Source of the DNA: Sipunculus nudus
Taxonomy: Eukaryota; Annelida; Sipuncula; Golfingiida; Sipunculidae
DNA: 64,000 bases
Reading direction: 5' to 3'
NCBI GenBank assembly: GCA_026874595.1
Contig: CM049320.1
Location: 46,884,714 to 46,948,713, forward strand
Shown: piece by piece, positions 34,989 to 45,418 of the stretch
Numbering within the stretch: the first letter of the stretch is position 1
Layout of the letters: each line of letters starts with the position of its first letter
Translations under genes and position numbers: made by a program
Notes under the pieces: model-generated
The model's input: the letters and a program-made list of their open reading frames with translations, nothing else
The model's database searches: none
Told to the model about the DNA's origin: nothing

Positions 34989-35789
34989 TGGTAGAGCTCA
35001 ATTAAGTGATGCTAATTTATTGTGTATGCTCTGCAAGTTGTACTATTAACTTTATACATGTGAAGAACCATGCTGTGGGCCTATCTGTTCCCTAGTGTGT
35101 CACACCATGTGGTCAGCCCACTGGACAGTCACCCCCAGTAGTGTGTTTGTTGGGCCATAATAATTCTTCTATAAATCACTCAGTATTATACATATTAGCT
35201 TCATATTCAGAACACTGCTAGATTCCTATAACTTTAATTAACTCTGTTTTCATCCTTGTGTATTATTTAGTGGTGCTGCAATTATGATTTAAGTGGATTT
35301 TCTGTGTCTGTTGAAGTTCTAAACTTTGTGATAATCTATATAGTAAGTGGGGTACGGACAAAAGCCCCCCCGGACAAAAGCCCCCCCGGTCGAAAGCCCC
35401 CCCCGACAAAAGTCCCCCCGGTCAAAAGCCCCCCTACCTTAATGATAAAGAGGACAAAAGCCCCCCCCCCCCCCAAAAAATGTTTTTTTTTAAATAACTA
35501 TTAAAGGTAACTTTGAGTCCCTTGAAGTAATGAATCAGTTTATATTAAATTTAAATTGGGAGCTAAAATTAGTTTTATTATATGTATCAATGATATTAAA
35601 GAAATTGATCCTGTATAGTCATATATCATTATACTGTGTATAATATAATATATATTTTAAAATATTTTATATGACTACTATATATTAATGATGCATACTT
35701 AACAGAATTATATGAGATAATACACATATTATACATATATTTACATAGTCTATATATATATTATAATAAGAATATAATATAATATATAC

Positions 35790-35825
<36 letters not shown>

Positions 35826-36781
35826 TGAGAGAGACACATAGATGGATATATATATTTCTATATTGGAGGTGGGAGGGGGCTTTGGTCCTAGAGCTTTATA
35901 ATGAAGCCACTCCTTCAATAATCATTCAGGTGAAACAGGTCCTGTGAAACTGTCCCATGGGAGTGGTTTCCTAATTAACAGATAATTGAGACCATTTATG
36001 TTGTTATTAGTATCAGTTTTAGTACCCTAAGTCTTGAATAACAATTTACTAGTGTGGGTCAGGTAATTATGTAAAGTATAGATTGATATTTCTATTGTTA
36101 ACTATAAGATATATTGTAAGTATGAATTTTGAATGTAATTAAATAATTATATGAGATAACACACATTGTTTGTATTTACATTATATATTCATAGATATAG
36201 ATATAAATATATTGGAGGGGGGCTTTTGTCCTCTTTATCATTAAGGTAGGGGGGCTTTTGACCGGGGGGGGGGGGGCTTTTGTCCGGGGGGGCTTAATAC
36301 CGGGGGGGCTTTTCACCGGGGGGGCTTTTGACCTACATCCATAGTAAGTAATAGCTATATGTTAGTTTGATACCATTTTCTACTTGTATAATCTTTGGGT
36401 CACATTTCATGTGAATGTAAAGTTTCAGTTAATTTGATAAAGGAGTTTTTGAATAATGTGTCAGTAACATGAAGAAACACAGATTTAAGTTAATGGCTGT
36501 AATAGAATGTAAATGTATGTATCTTGGCATGATCCTATCAGTGTTAATGAGCAGCCCATCAGTGTCACCCTGGTAGCATCAAGGTCAAAGTATAAGGATG
36601 CTGCCAGATGTCTGGATAGCAGCAGATTTGAATTGACCACTGAGCTGGACACATCAACTGACCAGCATGCTGTATACATGTGTTTACTGAATACACCAAA
36701 GTCTCTACCACTTGAGGACTTGTTATTGTTTGTATTTTGCCAATTTCCTCACAAACACAAGCTCCCACGAGAGCGCGACAA
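34989..36781 (+). mobile_element. LTR-like insertion containing a foldback MITE
   Basis: Comparison with 60095-60110 ('gtgaaggctgcactactagg') shows foreign DNA here between 'gaaggct' and 'ctactaggtggg'. It starts TGGTAGAGCTC and ends GCGCGACAA. The similar ends at 47436 (TGGTAGAGCTT) and 48265 (GCGTGACAA) suggest one family. Without the nested MITE it is about 0.79 kb, close to the 0.83 kb of the other copy. The exact ends and target duplication are uncertain (ATTGT against ACTGT). The open frame at 36513-36821 is not recognised. Confidence 0.55.
35349..36340. mobile_element. G-rich foldback MITE, 9-bp target duplication (Mutator-like)
   Basis: Both ends are arrays of about 16 bp (CAAAAGCCCCCCCGG on the left, the reverse complement on the right) forming inverted repeats of roughly 120 bp. 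They include a perfect 26-bp inner match (35434-35460 and 36222-36247). The perfect 9-bp direct repeat ATAGTAAGT flanks the element (35340-35348 and 36341-36349). The middle is AT-rich with a TA/GA microsatellite (35786-35838) and no gene. Long inverted repeats with a 9-bp duplication fit a Mutator-like element; another superfamily is possible. Confidence 0.82.
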
Positions 36782-37774
36782 TACTGTACTACTAGGTGGG
36801 CTAGACTTAAACAACACTTGACATGGTGTATGAAAACTTGAATAAAGGCTACTCTTTTCAATCAATTCCTTTGAAATTTAAGATTTTAAAAGATTAAATC
36901 CTTATGTATATGTGCTGTAAAAATTAAATCAACATTGCTTACAGGGAAAAAATGTGCCATTGCCAAAGTTGGACAAAATTTAAGGTATTGATTTTTTATA
37001 TATGCTAATAACTTGAAAAATTTGCAAAATTCAGATCTAATTTTGGGTAAACAATTGAATCTTTATTAAATAAAGTTATATTCCTGAAAAAAAAGTCTCC
37101 AGCTTCAGCAATTTTCATCTTAGGTGAGTATATATATTTCTTGACTTTTTAAAAAGTGCATTATGTTTGGGCCCATTACTTAAAAAAATTACGCTATACT
37201 GACATCATTTCTGGCATGTGCATAGCGAATGTTATTTCATAAATATCTCGAAGGAATTAAGTCCTAGTGACCAATATCTTGGCATGGTAGGGGATTTTGG
37301 AGACATCTAACTGTATACCAAAGTTAAGGAACTTAGAGCTGAAGCTTGGGAGCTGAGCTCTAGCAAACTGCATAACACTAGCTTGATGTAAACAATATGT
37401 GACATGGTGCTTGAAAACTTGAATAAAATCTACAAGCAGTTACAGGAAAAAAACGTGCCATGGTCAAAGTTGGGCAAAATTTAAGGTACCAATTTTTTAT
37501 TTTTTGCTAATATTTTAAAAAATTTAAAAGATTTTGATCTAATTTTGGGTATACAATTTAATTTTGATAAATAAAAGTAATATTACTGGAAAAAAGTGCT
37601 TAGCTTTAACAAGTTTTGTGTTAAGTGATCAAGTTTTAAAATTATATAATACAGACCTAATTTCTGGCATGTACATAGGAACTATATAGATGATTATTCA
37701 TGGTAAATATGTGGAAAAACAGATGAGTGGTTTTTGATATCAGGCAGTCCTGAAGTGTGAAAATAGGTTTTTAA

Positions 37775-40700
37775 CAAGGGACCTATGGGTCACGACGCTC
37801 AGCTGTTATATATGATAAAAAAATATCATTTAGAAATGAGGCACATGCTGGTTTTGTGTGGTAATAAATATAAGCTGTATTATGAGTTGTTGATGTTTAG
37901 CTTATGTATGATTTTGATAGTACCTTTGGAGACAGGGAAGAGGATTGATTTCATTTATTTTATTAACAAATGGAGACAGGAGTACTACTGTCACACAGAT
38001 TTTGACTTGGCCATATAACTTATAAGCAGAACATATAATATAAGAGTTTAACTATTTATTAAAAAAATTACAAATATTGTCCCAAATATAATTTTTATTA
38101 AAAATAATAAGAGAATCATATGATTTTTTAAAATGAAATATAACTGATATGATTATTAAAATAATATTAAAGAATATATTCATGAATGCATTCATGAATA
38201 CATTTTGAAAGTATCTGCACGAGTATTAGGGTTGGGACGGTTACCGGTATACAGTATTATCACGATATCTGACCGCTACGGTTATCATACCGTCAACTTT
38301 CCTATTATCGCGATATCACGATATCAATTTTTGTTCACGATTTTGGTTCACAAGCAAGCCCTTGAAGTTCAAAATTAATTTATTTCAAAGAATCGCATTT
38401 ATTTTCATAAACCACGTGTATTGGAATACACGCGTGTGGGTGGAAGCGTGTGCTTACAGACTTCAGGATTAGTCGGAAATGTCAGGAAGTAGCAGGATGA
38501 ATCAGAAAGGACAAAAGCTTGAGAATTCCAGGAGAAAATAACATTATAATGAAAGAGCAATAAATACACACATTTATGCTTTTATTGCATGGAACGAAAA
38601 TGTCAACATAAAAGTGTCACCACTGAATCGAACATTCCATACGGGTTGCATATTTTGCCATATAAAATTGAGATGATATATTTAGCCAAGATTCGTATGA
38701 CACGCTCTCCGAAAATTCGCCGGGATTCTCCGGCTTTTATGTAGCTATAGGAAACTGATGGAAAGTTCTGACAAGCGTGATTCGACGATGGGGGCAGGAC
38801 TTTCCGCGCCTCAAGCTTGCGCACCTGCAGGACCTTCATGCAACTTACATCACTTGATGAGTCATTCTGTGGTACTGGCACAATAGGTATAAATTATATT
38901 AATACTTAACCCCTTGTATAAAAGTCAAGACTTTAAAGGTGGTTGTTATAAATATCATATCTGATGGCTTATTAATGCCATTATATATAATTGAAAATAT
39001 CGCGATATCACGGTATATCGCGATAAAATTTGAATAATTATCATGATATCAAAAACCCATATCATCCCAACACTAACGAATATTCATATACTTTCATTTT
39101 TACCTGAATTCCCATTCTTTATGCAAGAAAATTTATAATGGAGTACATAATCATATTCGTATTTAAATACAATTACAAAGTATTCGCACCATGTCTGGTA
39201 TTTATTCAGTTTTCACCAAACAATGATGTTGAGAATCCAGAATATACAAAATTCACACATTTAAATAATGATCATAAGTACCTGGTTTTATGGCTTTTAT
39301 TTATATTAAAAAATAACTGTAAAAAATTCATTTTGGACTAATTTCACATCAATGTACACACTAGACACAGTAGGAATCTAGATTAATATTATCAACTGCA
39401 TCTTTGTCTATCATTAATTTCCTTCATATAATCCTTAATGATTAGTAATGAATAATATGATTTACTTCTTTATCATTAAGAATGAACTGAAAAATGCCAT
39501 AGGTGACTGCATGGTGTTATTTGGAATATGTGACATTCTACCCATCGATACAATCATCATCAGTAACTGCAAGTTAATTTCCTGTTATTATAAACTAACA
39601 AATTCCTTTTCTATTTTTCTTTAATTTGTTATTAAAAACCAATAAAAATTTATTAATTTATTGTTTATTGTTATGTTGTTGGTTAAAACTACTAGATGAG
39701 TTGGGTTGAACACCTGGATCAACTGTGGCTGGCCATAAGCTGCCTGGATTCTCCCCTCAAGCGTGCATAATTTGATGAAAGGTCAACAAGGTCAACATAC
39801 AGGTGACTCAAGAGGGGCTGGAGAGAGCCAAAGTCTGACAGGGTCTCATAAAAAAAACATTAATAAAAGCTACAATTTTTGGCAAATTTCTTTCAGCTTT
39901 CTAAACTAAAAAGCTGAAATCCTTATGTGTGCATGATATGAAAATTATATCAACAGTGCTCACGGGAAACAAACATGCCATGGTCACAGTTGGGCAAAAT
40001 TTAAGGTACTAATTTTATATTTATACTAATAACTTATAAAATTTGAAAAATTCAGAACTAATTTTGTGTATTCAATTGAATCTTGATTAAATAATGTTAC
40101 ATCCCTGACAAAAAATCTCTAGCTTCAGCAATGCCCTTGTTAAGGGAGTAAATATATTTCTTGATTTTTTACAAAGTGCATTATGTTTGGCCCATAACTT
40201 AAAAAAAATACACAATACTGACATCATTTCTGGCATGTGCATAGTGAATGTATAGAAAAATATGTATATTATATATGATCAAAGTCAGATCAGTGGTTAT
40301 GATATTAGGCAGTCTTAAAGTGTAACATTGGGTTTTTAATGGAAAAATGAAGTTTTTCATTGATATCTCGAAGGAATTAAGTCCTAGTGACCAAATTCTT
40401 GGCATGGTAGGGGATTTTGGAGAAATCTAACTGTATGCCAAATTTAAGGAACTTAGAGCTGAAGCTCGGGAGCTGAGCTCTAGCAAACTGCATAACACTA
40501 GCAATATGTGACATGGTGCTTGAAAACTTGAATAAAATCTACAGTTTTTGATCAACTGGTTTCAAATTTTTGGTGTTAACAGTTGAAATGCTAACAAAAA
40601 CATGCTGTGAAAATTAAATCCACAGCAGTTACAGCAAAAAAACGTGCCATGGTCAAAGTTGGGCAAAATTTAAGGTACCAATTTTTTATTTTTGCTAATA

Positions 40701-41252
40701 TTTTTAAAAATTTAAAAGATTTTGATCTAATTTTGGGTATACAATTTAATTTTGATTAATAAAAGTAATATTACTGGAAAAAAAGTGCTTAGCTTTAACA
40801 AGTTTTGTGTTAAGTGATAAAATTTCTTTCCTGATTATTTACAAAATGCATTATGTTTGGGCCCATAACTTTTTTAAATTAAATAATACAGACCTAATTT
40901 CTGGCATGTACATAGGAATTATATAGAGGATTATTTATAGGAAATATGAGGAAAAACAGATGAGTGGTTTTGATATTAGGCAGTCCTAAAGTGTGAAAAT
41001 AGGTTTTTAATAAAAAATTGAGATTTTTCCTTAATTTCTCAAAGGAATGAAGTCGCAAAGACCCAGTTTTCGGCTTGGTAGGAGATCTTGGGGACATCTA
41101 ACATTATGCTGAATTTTGGATTCCTAGGTCTTACGGTTTCAAAACGTGCCACATCTACGGACGGACGGACAGACGGACGGACGGACAGACGGACGGACGA
41201 CGGACAATGGACCACGACTATAGCTCAGATGACTTATAGTCAGCTGAGCTAA
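37775..41252 (+). repeat. R1-A repeat, complete, nested in R1-B
   Basis: It starts CAAGGGACCTATGGGTCACG and ends CAGCTGAGCTAA at 41252. Without the hAT MITE it is about 2.62 kb, the same as the copies at 25283 and 48881. The host R1-B reads 'aataggtttttaa' before it and 'taaaaaattgaggtttttcc' after it. Joined, these reproduce the uninterrupted text at 40991-41025 exactly, so no target bases were duplicated. A long GGAC microsatellite (41156-41205) precedes the hairpin. Confidence 0.85.
38227..39075. mobile_element. hAT-type MITE, 8-bp target duplication
   Basis: The ends are TAGGGTTGGGACG and, on the other strand, TAGTGTTGGGATG. They are flanked by ACGAGTAT (38219-38226) and ACGAATAT (39076-39083), an 8-bp duplication with one change. 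The sister R1-A copies at 25730 and 49312 have the uninterrupted site ('cactggtat' then 'tca-atac'). Inside both ends lie many palindromic ATATCGCGATATC-type motifs. The minus frame at 38603-38881 (92 codons) resembles no transposase that I recognise. Confidence 0.88.
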
Positions 41253-41579
41253 TAAAAAATTGAGGTTTTTCCTTAATTTCTCAAAGGAACAAAGTCGCAA
41301 AGACCCAGTTTTCGGCTTGGTAGGAGATCTTGGGGACATCTAACATTATGACAAATTTTGGAAACCTAGGTCTTACGGTTTCAAAACGTGCCACATCTAC
41401 AGACAGACGGATGGACGGACAGACGGATGGACGACGGACAATGGACCACAACTATAGCTCAGATGACTTATAGTCAGCTGAGCTAAAAATCAGTCAAGTG
41501 GTCTCAGAGGAGTTCTCTGGAAACGAACGCAGTGGGGGAACCCTGTTAAAAACATAATATCCACAAAACTATTCTGGGA

Positions 41580-41805
41580 GGTAATTCCAAGCCCCATAGC
41601 TTGGAAGATATAGGTCACAGTGACCTAATTTCAGATTTCTCAGGAGATTTTTTATGGACCTCCATGAGCTTTAAGTCAGAAGTTTCTAGGTCCAGTGGTT
41701 GCAATTCGTGCCCTGTTAACAGACAGACAAACAGCATGACAGGCAGACAGAAGATGGACAAAGAGTTTCACTATAGCTCACAGGACTTTCAGTCAGCTGA
41801 GCTAA
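41580..41805 (+). repeat. Single 155-bp unit with an R1-type 3' end
   Basis: One unit of the array seen at 24072-24830 ('atataggtcacagtgaccta', 'aattcgtgccctgttaac') is followed by a short microsatellite. It ends in CACAGGACTTTCAGTCAGCTG and AGCTAA, a poorly paired hairpin. Confidence 0.65.
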
Positions 41806-42971
41806 TATAAATTTATCCTCGGAGTATCATTTCCCAATGTTAAAGCAGGATGACTTTGGATGTAGGTAACTCTTAAAAGAGTCTAATGCTTTTCCTTAAA
41901 TTCCGCAGGTGTTGTTAAGAACATCAAGAAAAATGGAACGATCCATGGTGTCACATGCTGCTGAAAGGGAAATTGCCATCAACACTGTTACAGGAGAATC
42001 TGTGTCGGGGAGGAATACAGCTTGGTCCTATTCTCATCCACATATCTGCTTATACATTAGGCCTTAATAAGGTTTTAATGAGTTACAAGGCATGGATAAG
42101 CTGTGTATCCAGCCAAAGAGGGAAGATTAGAACCATAATTGTGAAACAAGAGGTAATATTAGGACCAACAGTTTGTATTTTCTCAGTCTCTGGCATTATT
42201 TTATTCACCATTGATATTTGATTTGTTTCCTATTTATTTTGGATCAGATTTAAGAATTGATAAACTTTACATAAGTTTATTTAAGTGAGATCAGTGATGA
42301 ATAAAAATTTAAGAGAGGAACAGTCATAAACAATCACTGACAAAAATTTATATTCAAGCTGCACTTTACTGCTTTCTATGAGAAATAATGTTTATACTTA
42401 GAGAAATATTTGGTTAGTACATATTTCAGCTAATCATCTTCATTTGTTACTTTATAATAATTCCATAAATTTTGAAAATCCTGGTTAACATTATTGGATA
42501 CTGTGTAAAAAAGCGAGTTCTCATAAACTCAGTATTCCACTGCATTGTTAATATTATTTTTTTTAAAGTGATTTTTTAAATATAAATTTCCTTTATAAAA
42601 TTATCTTCATACCATTTCACCTTTTCAGATCATTTTACTGCCATTCACACTAAGTAATTTTAAAATATTCAATTAACATGTTGTATCCACTTATTTACTT
42701 CATCTAATTTTAGCTCAAACCAAATGGAATGTACACATGCATGTCTACTGACACAAATCTGCAGTCTGAACACTCTGTCAGCACATTCTTTCAGTGACCA
42801 CTGGCCAGAGTCTGTAAGCACATGTCTGTAGTGTGAACCCGGCTTTACATGTAATACAACAAAAATACCAGGGGCAACCCTGATTCAGTTGAGAACAGGT
42901 TAAATGGTACAGTGTATGCCTTAATAGGATTTCAATTACTGGTGGTCTCCACAGCCATTATGAACCTTTAC
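41806..42971. other. PIK3R4 intron; nothing recognised
   Basis: This is an AT-rich, apparently low-copy stretch upstream of the 42972 exon on the plus strand. The 88-codon plus frame at 41955-42221 has no known domain. No repeat termini or RNA genes are seen. Confidence 0.45.
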
Positions 42972-43054
42972 CTGAGGGCAGTCTCAGCCAGGACTGCAAT
43001 GTTTTCAGCATAAGCTACTCTGACCTCTGTCACTGGATCCTGGGTAAGGTGGCT
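42972..43054 (-). CDS. PIK3R4: PIK3R4/VPS15 internal exon (second visible)
   Basis: This 83-bp exon encodes SHLTQDPVTEVRVAYAENIA and then VLAETAL, plus two bases of the next arginine codon. The vertebrate protein, as I recall it, has [20 protein letters not shown] then LLAETALR here, so this is one HEAT repeat. The acceptor is TTTTGCAG and the donor GTAAAG. The 5' junction is phase 0 and the 3' junction phase 2, which fit the exons at 45156 and 20193. The intron that follows is 22.6 kb long and holds the deepest nest of repeats in the window. Confidence 0.95.
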
Positions 43055-43971
43055 CTGCAAAAGAAAAAAGCACAAACCAGTCCACTTTACGTCACACCCT
43101 ATAACAAACAAGACACCAAGGGGCCATAACTATCAGCTGATCTCTGATACTGAGAAATTCTACAAACTTAAATTGCTGTAATTTAAGTATTTTGCAACTG
43201 TATCTGTGGCAGTTGTGAAGAATTTATCAAATGGATTTTCTTTTAATTTTTCATGGTGACAGATACAGAAGTACATGTGTAAATGATGCATTTCCTTTTA
43301 CCTGTGCATAAATTTGCAGACTTTGTTTGCAGGCTACAAGGATGGACAAAGGATGATCGCTAAAAACCAACTGACACTGACAAGTGACTGAAGTACATGG
43401 TTTATTACAGACCAGATTTTGTGCAAATAGATGGCCACTGTCTGCATCAGAATATGAGGACATTTTATCAGATGTATGGGACATGACTGTGTACATGATA
43501 AACTGTATCAGTAACATATTCTTCATTGAAGTACATCCTTAATTCATGTGGCTATGAAAGGTTGATATACAAAAACATGCTGACTACAGCACAGGAAAAA
43601 TATATGCATGTATAATATTTTTTAAAAGGTGAGTTATGATTTCACATAATGATCTGGACCCCAATTAATTGATTTTACTCAAAGGTGCTAATGTGTAAGT
43701 TGCTAATGCTTGAGTCTCTGGGATCTCATTTCACTCTGATTAAAATTTTATAAAATTATTACAAAAAAATTGCATTAATTATAATATAATGTGCTGAATA
43801 TGTCATACATCTTTCTCTAATGCCCCTCCCCCCCCCCCAAACAAAAACAAAAAAAAAACAAGATAAATGGCAGTTTGAAGAAGCTCTACCATATATTGTC
43901 AATGAAAGTGCTTGGGTTCTGAAGCTTTTCACACCATATTTGCAAAGTTAAACAGCGATGAAGCAGGTCTG
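43055..43971. other. PIK3R4 intron, low-copy part
   Basis: This is the low-copy part of the 2.1-kb intron between the 45156 and 42972 exons. I recognise only a C run and an adjoining A-rich tract (43827-43862). The minus frame at 43251-43526 is not recognised. Confidence 0.5.
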
Positions 43972-45055
43972 TTAGTGGCTTTCTAAAGAACATATCCTGT
44001 GATTTTAAGGTCTTATGTTCACAACTGTAAGTGGCTTTCTAAAGATTTTTACCTGTAATATTCGGGTCTTATGTCCACAAATATTAGTGGCTTTCTAAAG
44101 ATCTTGTCCTGTGATATTGGGGTCTGAGTTCACAACTGTTAGTGGCTTTCTAAAGATCTTGTCCATTTATATTATGGTCTTATGTTCACAACTGTTGGTG
44201 GCTTTCTAAAGATCTTGTCCTGTAATACTGGTATCTTATGTTCACAACTATTAGTGGCTTTCTAAAGATCTTGTCCTGTGATACTGATGTCTTATGTTCA
44301 CAACTATTAGTGGCTTTCTAAAGATCTTGTCCTGTGATACTGGTGTCTTATGTTCACAACTATTAGTGGCTTTCTAAAGATCTTGTCCTGTGATACTGGG
44401 GTCTTATGTTCACAACTGTTAGTGGCTTTCTAAAGATCTTGTCCTGTGATACTGGGGTCTTATGTTCACAATTGTTAGTGGCTTTCTAAAGATCTTGTCC
44501 TATGATACTGGTGTCTTATGTTCACAACTGTTAGTAGCTTTCTAAAGATTTTGTCCTGTGATTTTTAGGTCTTATGTTCACAACTGTTAGTGGCTTTCTA
44601 AAGATCTTGTCCTGTGATTTTTAGGTCTTATGTTCACAATTGTAAGTGGCTTTCTAAAGATCTTGTCCTGTGCTTTTTAGGTCTTATGTTCACAACTGTT
44701 AGTGGCTTTCTAAAGATCTTGTCCTGTGATTTTTGGGTCTTATGTTCAAAACTGTTAGAGGCTTTCTAAAGATATTGTCCTGTGATTTTTAGGTCTTATG
44801 TTCACAACGGTAAGTGGCTTTCTAAAGATCTTGTCCTGTGATACTGGTGTCTTATGTTCACAACTGTTGGTGGCTTTCTAAAGATCTTGTCCTGTGATTT
44901 TAAGTCTTATGTTCACAACTGTTAGTAGCTTTCTAAAGATCTTGTCCTGTGATTTTTAGCTTTCTAAAGATTTTGTCCTGTGATATTGGGGTCTTATGTT
45001 CACAACTGTTAATAGTTTCTAAAGAACTTCTCCTGTGAATGTGATAGTAGGGTCT
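43972..45055. repeat. 56-bp minisatellite, about 19 copies
   Basis: The unit begins 'agtggctttctaaagatctt', continues 'gtcctgtgat', then a variable short part and 'gtcttatgttcacaactgtt'. The spacing between units is 56 bp (for example 44365 and 44421). The ends of the array are more diverged than the middle, and a shortened copy lies near 44957. The array ends about 100 bp from the splice donor of the 45156-45195 exon. Confidence 0.93.
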
Positions 45056-45155
45056 TATGTTAATAGCACATGGCAATCAAACCTCAGGGACAGTGAAGCC
45101 CTCTCTCTGATCGTCTGAATATTTTAATTCCTCTAGAATAGAAAGCTTTACTTAC

Positions 45156-45195
45156 CAGCTGAGGTAGGATGTACTCTGGGTATATGTTTGCATCA
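45156..45195 (-). CDS. PIK3R4: PIK3R4/VPS15 internal exon (first visible)
   Basis: A 40-bp micro-sized exon encoding DANIYPEYILPQL, plus one base that completes the previous codon. The vertebrate sequence, as I recall it, is DINIYPEYILPGI. The acceptor is AATTTTCAG and the donor GTAAGT. The 3' junction is phase 0, joining directly to SHLTQDP of the exon at 42972. No upstream exon was found between 45196 and 64000, so the preceding intron is either longer than 18.8 kb or contains an exon I missed. The exon is too short to appear as an open frame; splice sites plus protein identity support it. Confidence 0.9.
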
Positions 45196-45418
45196 CTGAA
45201 AATTTAATGATAAAAATCAGGCAAAAGACTCCATGTTTTTATGTAATTTTTTACACAAAGCACATGCATTCTTTGGTATAATGAGTCATTCAGATGTCTC
45301 CTTTATCATGGGCACAGTGTCTGTTAAACAAGGTCTTCTGGATCTTTATATTACTTCCCATTACAGTTATTTATTTACTAACCTTGAAAGTAAATACCAT
45401 ATAAATACAATTACAAAA

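Larger units (their letters stand above)
33866..41486 (+). repeat. R1-B repeat (copy 2), itself twice interrupted
   Basis: The own pieces are 33866-34988, 36782-37774 and 41253-41486, about 2.35 kb in all. It starts CAAGGGACCCATGAGTCACA and ends with the R1 hairpin and CTAA. The order matches the copies at 8778 and at 58.9-61.5 kb. The first gap holds an LTR-like element with a foldback MITE inside; the second holds a full R1-A with a hAT MITE inside. A G run is at 34884-34896. Confidence 0.8.
32597..41575 (+). repeat. R3 repeat split by a 7.6-kb R1-B insertion
   Basis: The R3 head CTAGAATATGGGTAGTCAAC lies at 32597, after 'tttttaa'. R3 text continues at 33300-33865, with palindromes near 33394 and 33510. 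It stops at 'aagttttggaa' and resumes at 41487 as 'aaatcagtcaagtggtctca', ending near 41575. The uninterrupted R3 order is visible at 28655-28700. About 32740-33300 is a stretch I could not match, so some part has been replaced. Confidence 0.75.

Noticed and set aside
36513-36821. 102-codon plus frame as a gene
   Set aside because: It lies inside the LTR-like insertion, overlaps an equally long minus frame, and has no recognisable domain.
43972-45055. CRISPR-like array
   Set aside because: The whole 56-bp unit repeats, with no unique spacers, and the setting is an animal intron.
20193-45195. Processed or decayed pseudogene for the PIK3R4 exons
   Set aside because: Introns are present, every splice site is GT-AG, all phases match, and no stop or frameshift occurs in about 500 coding bases.
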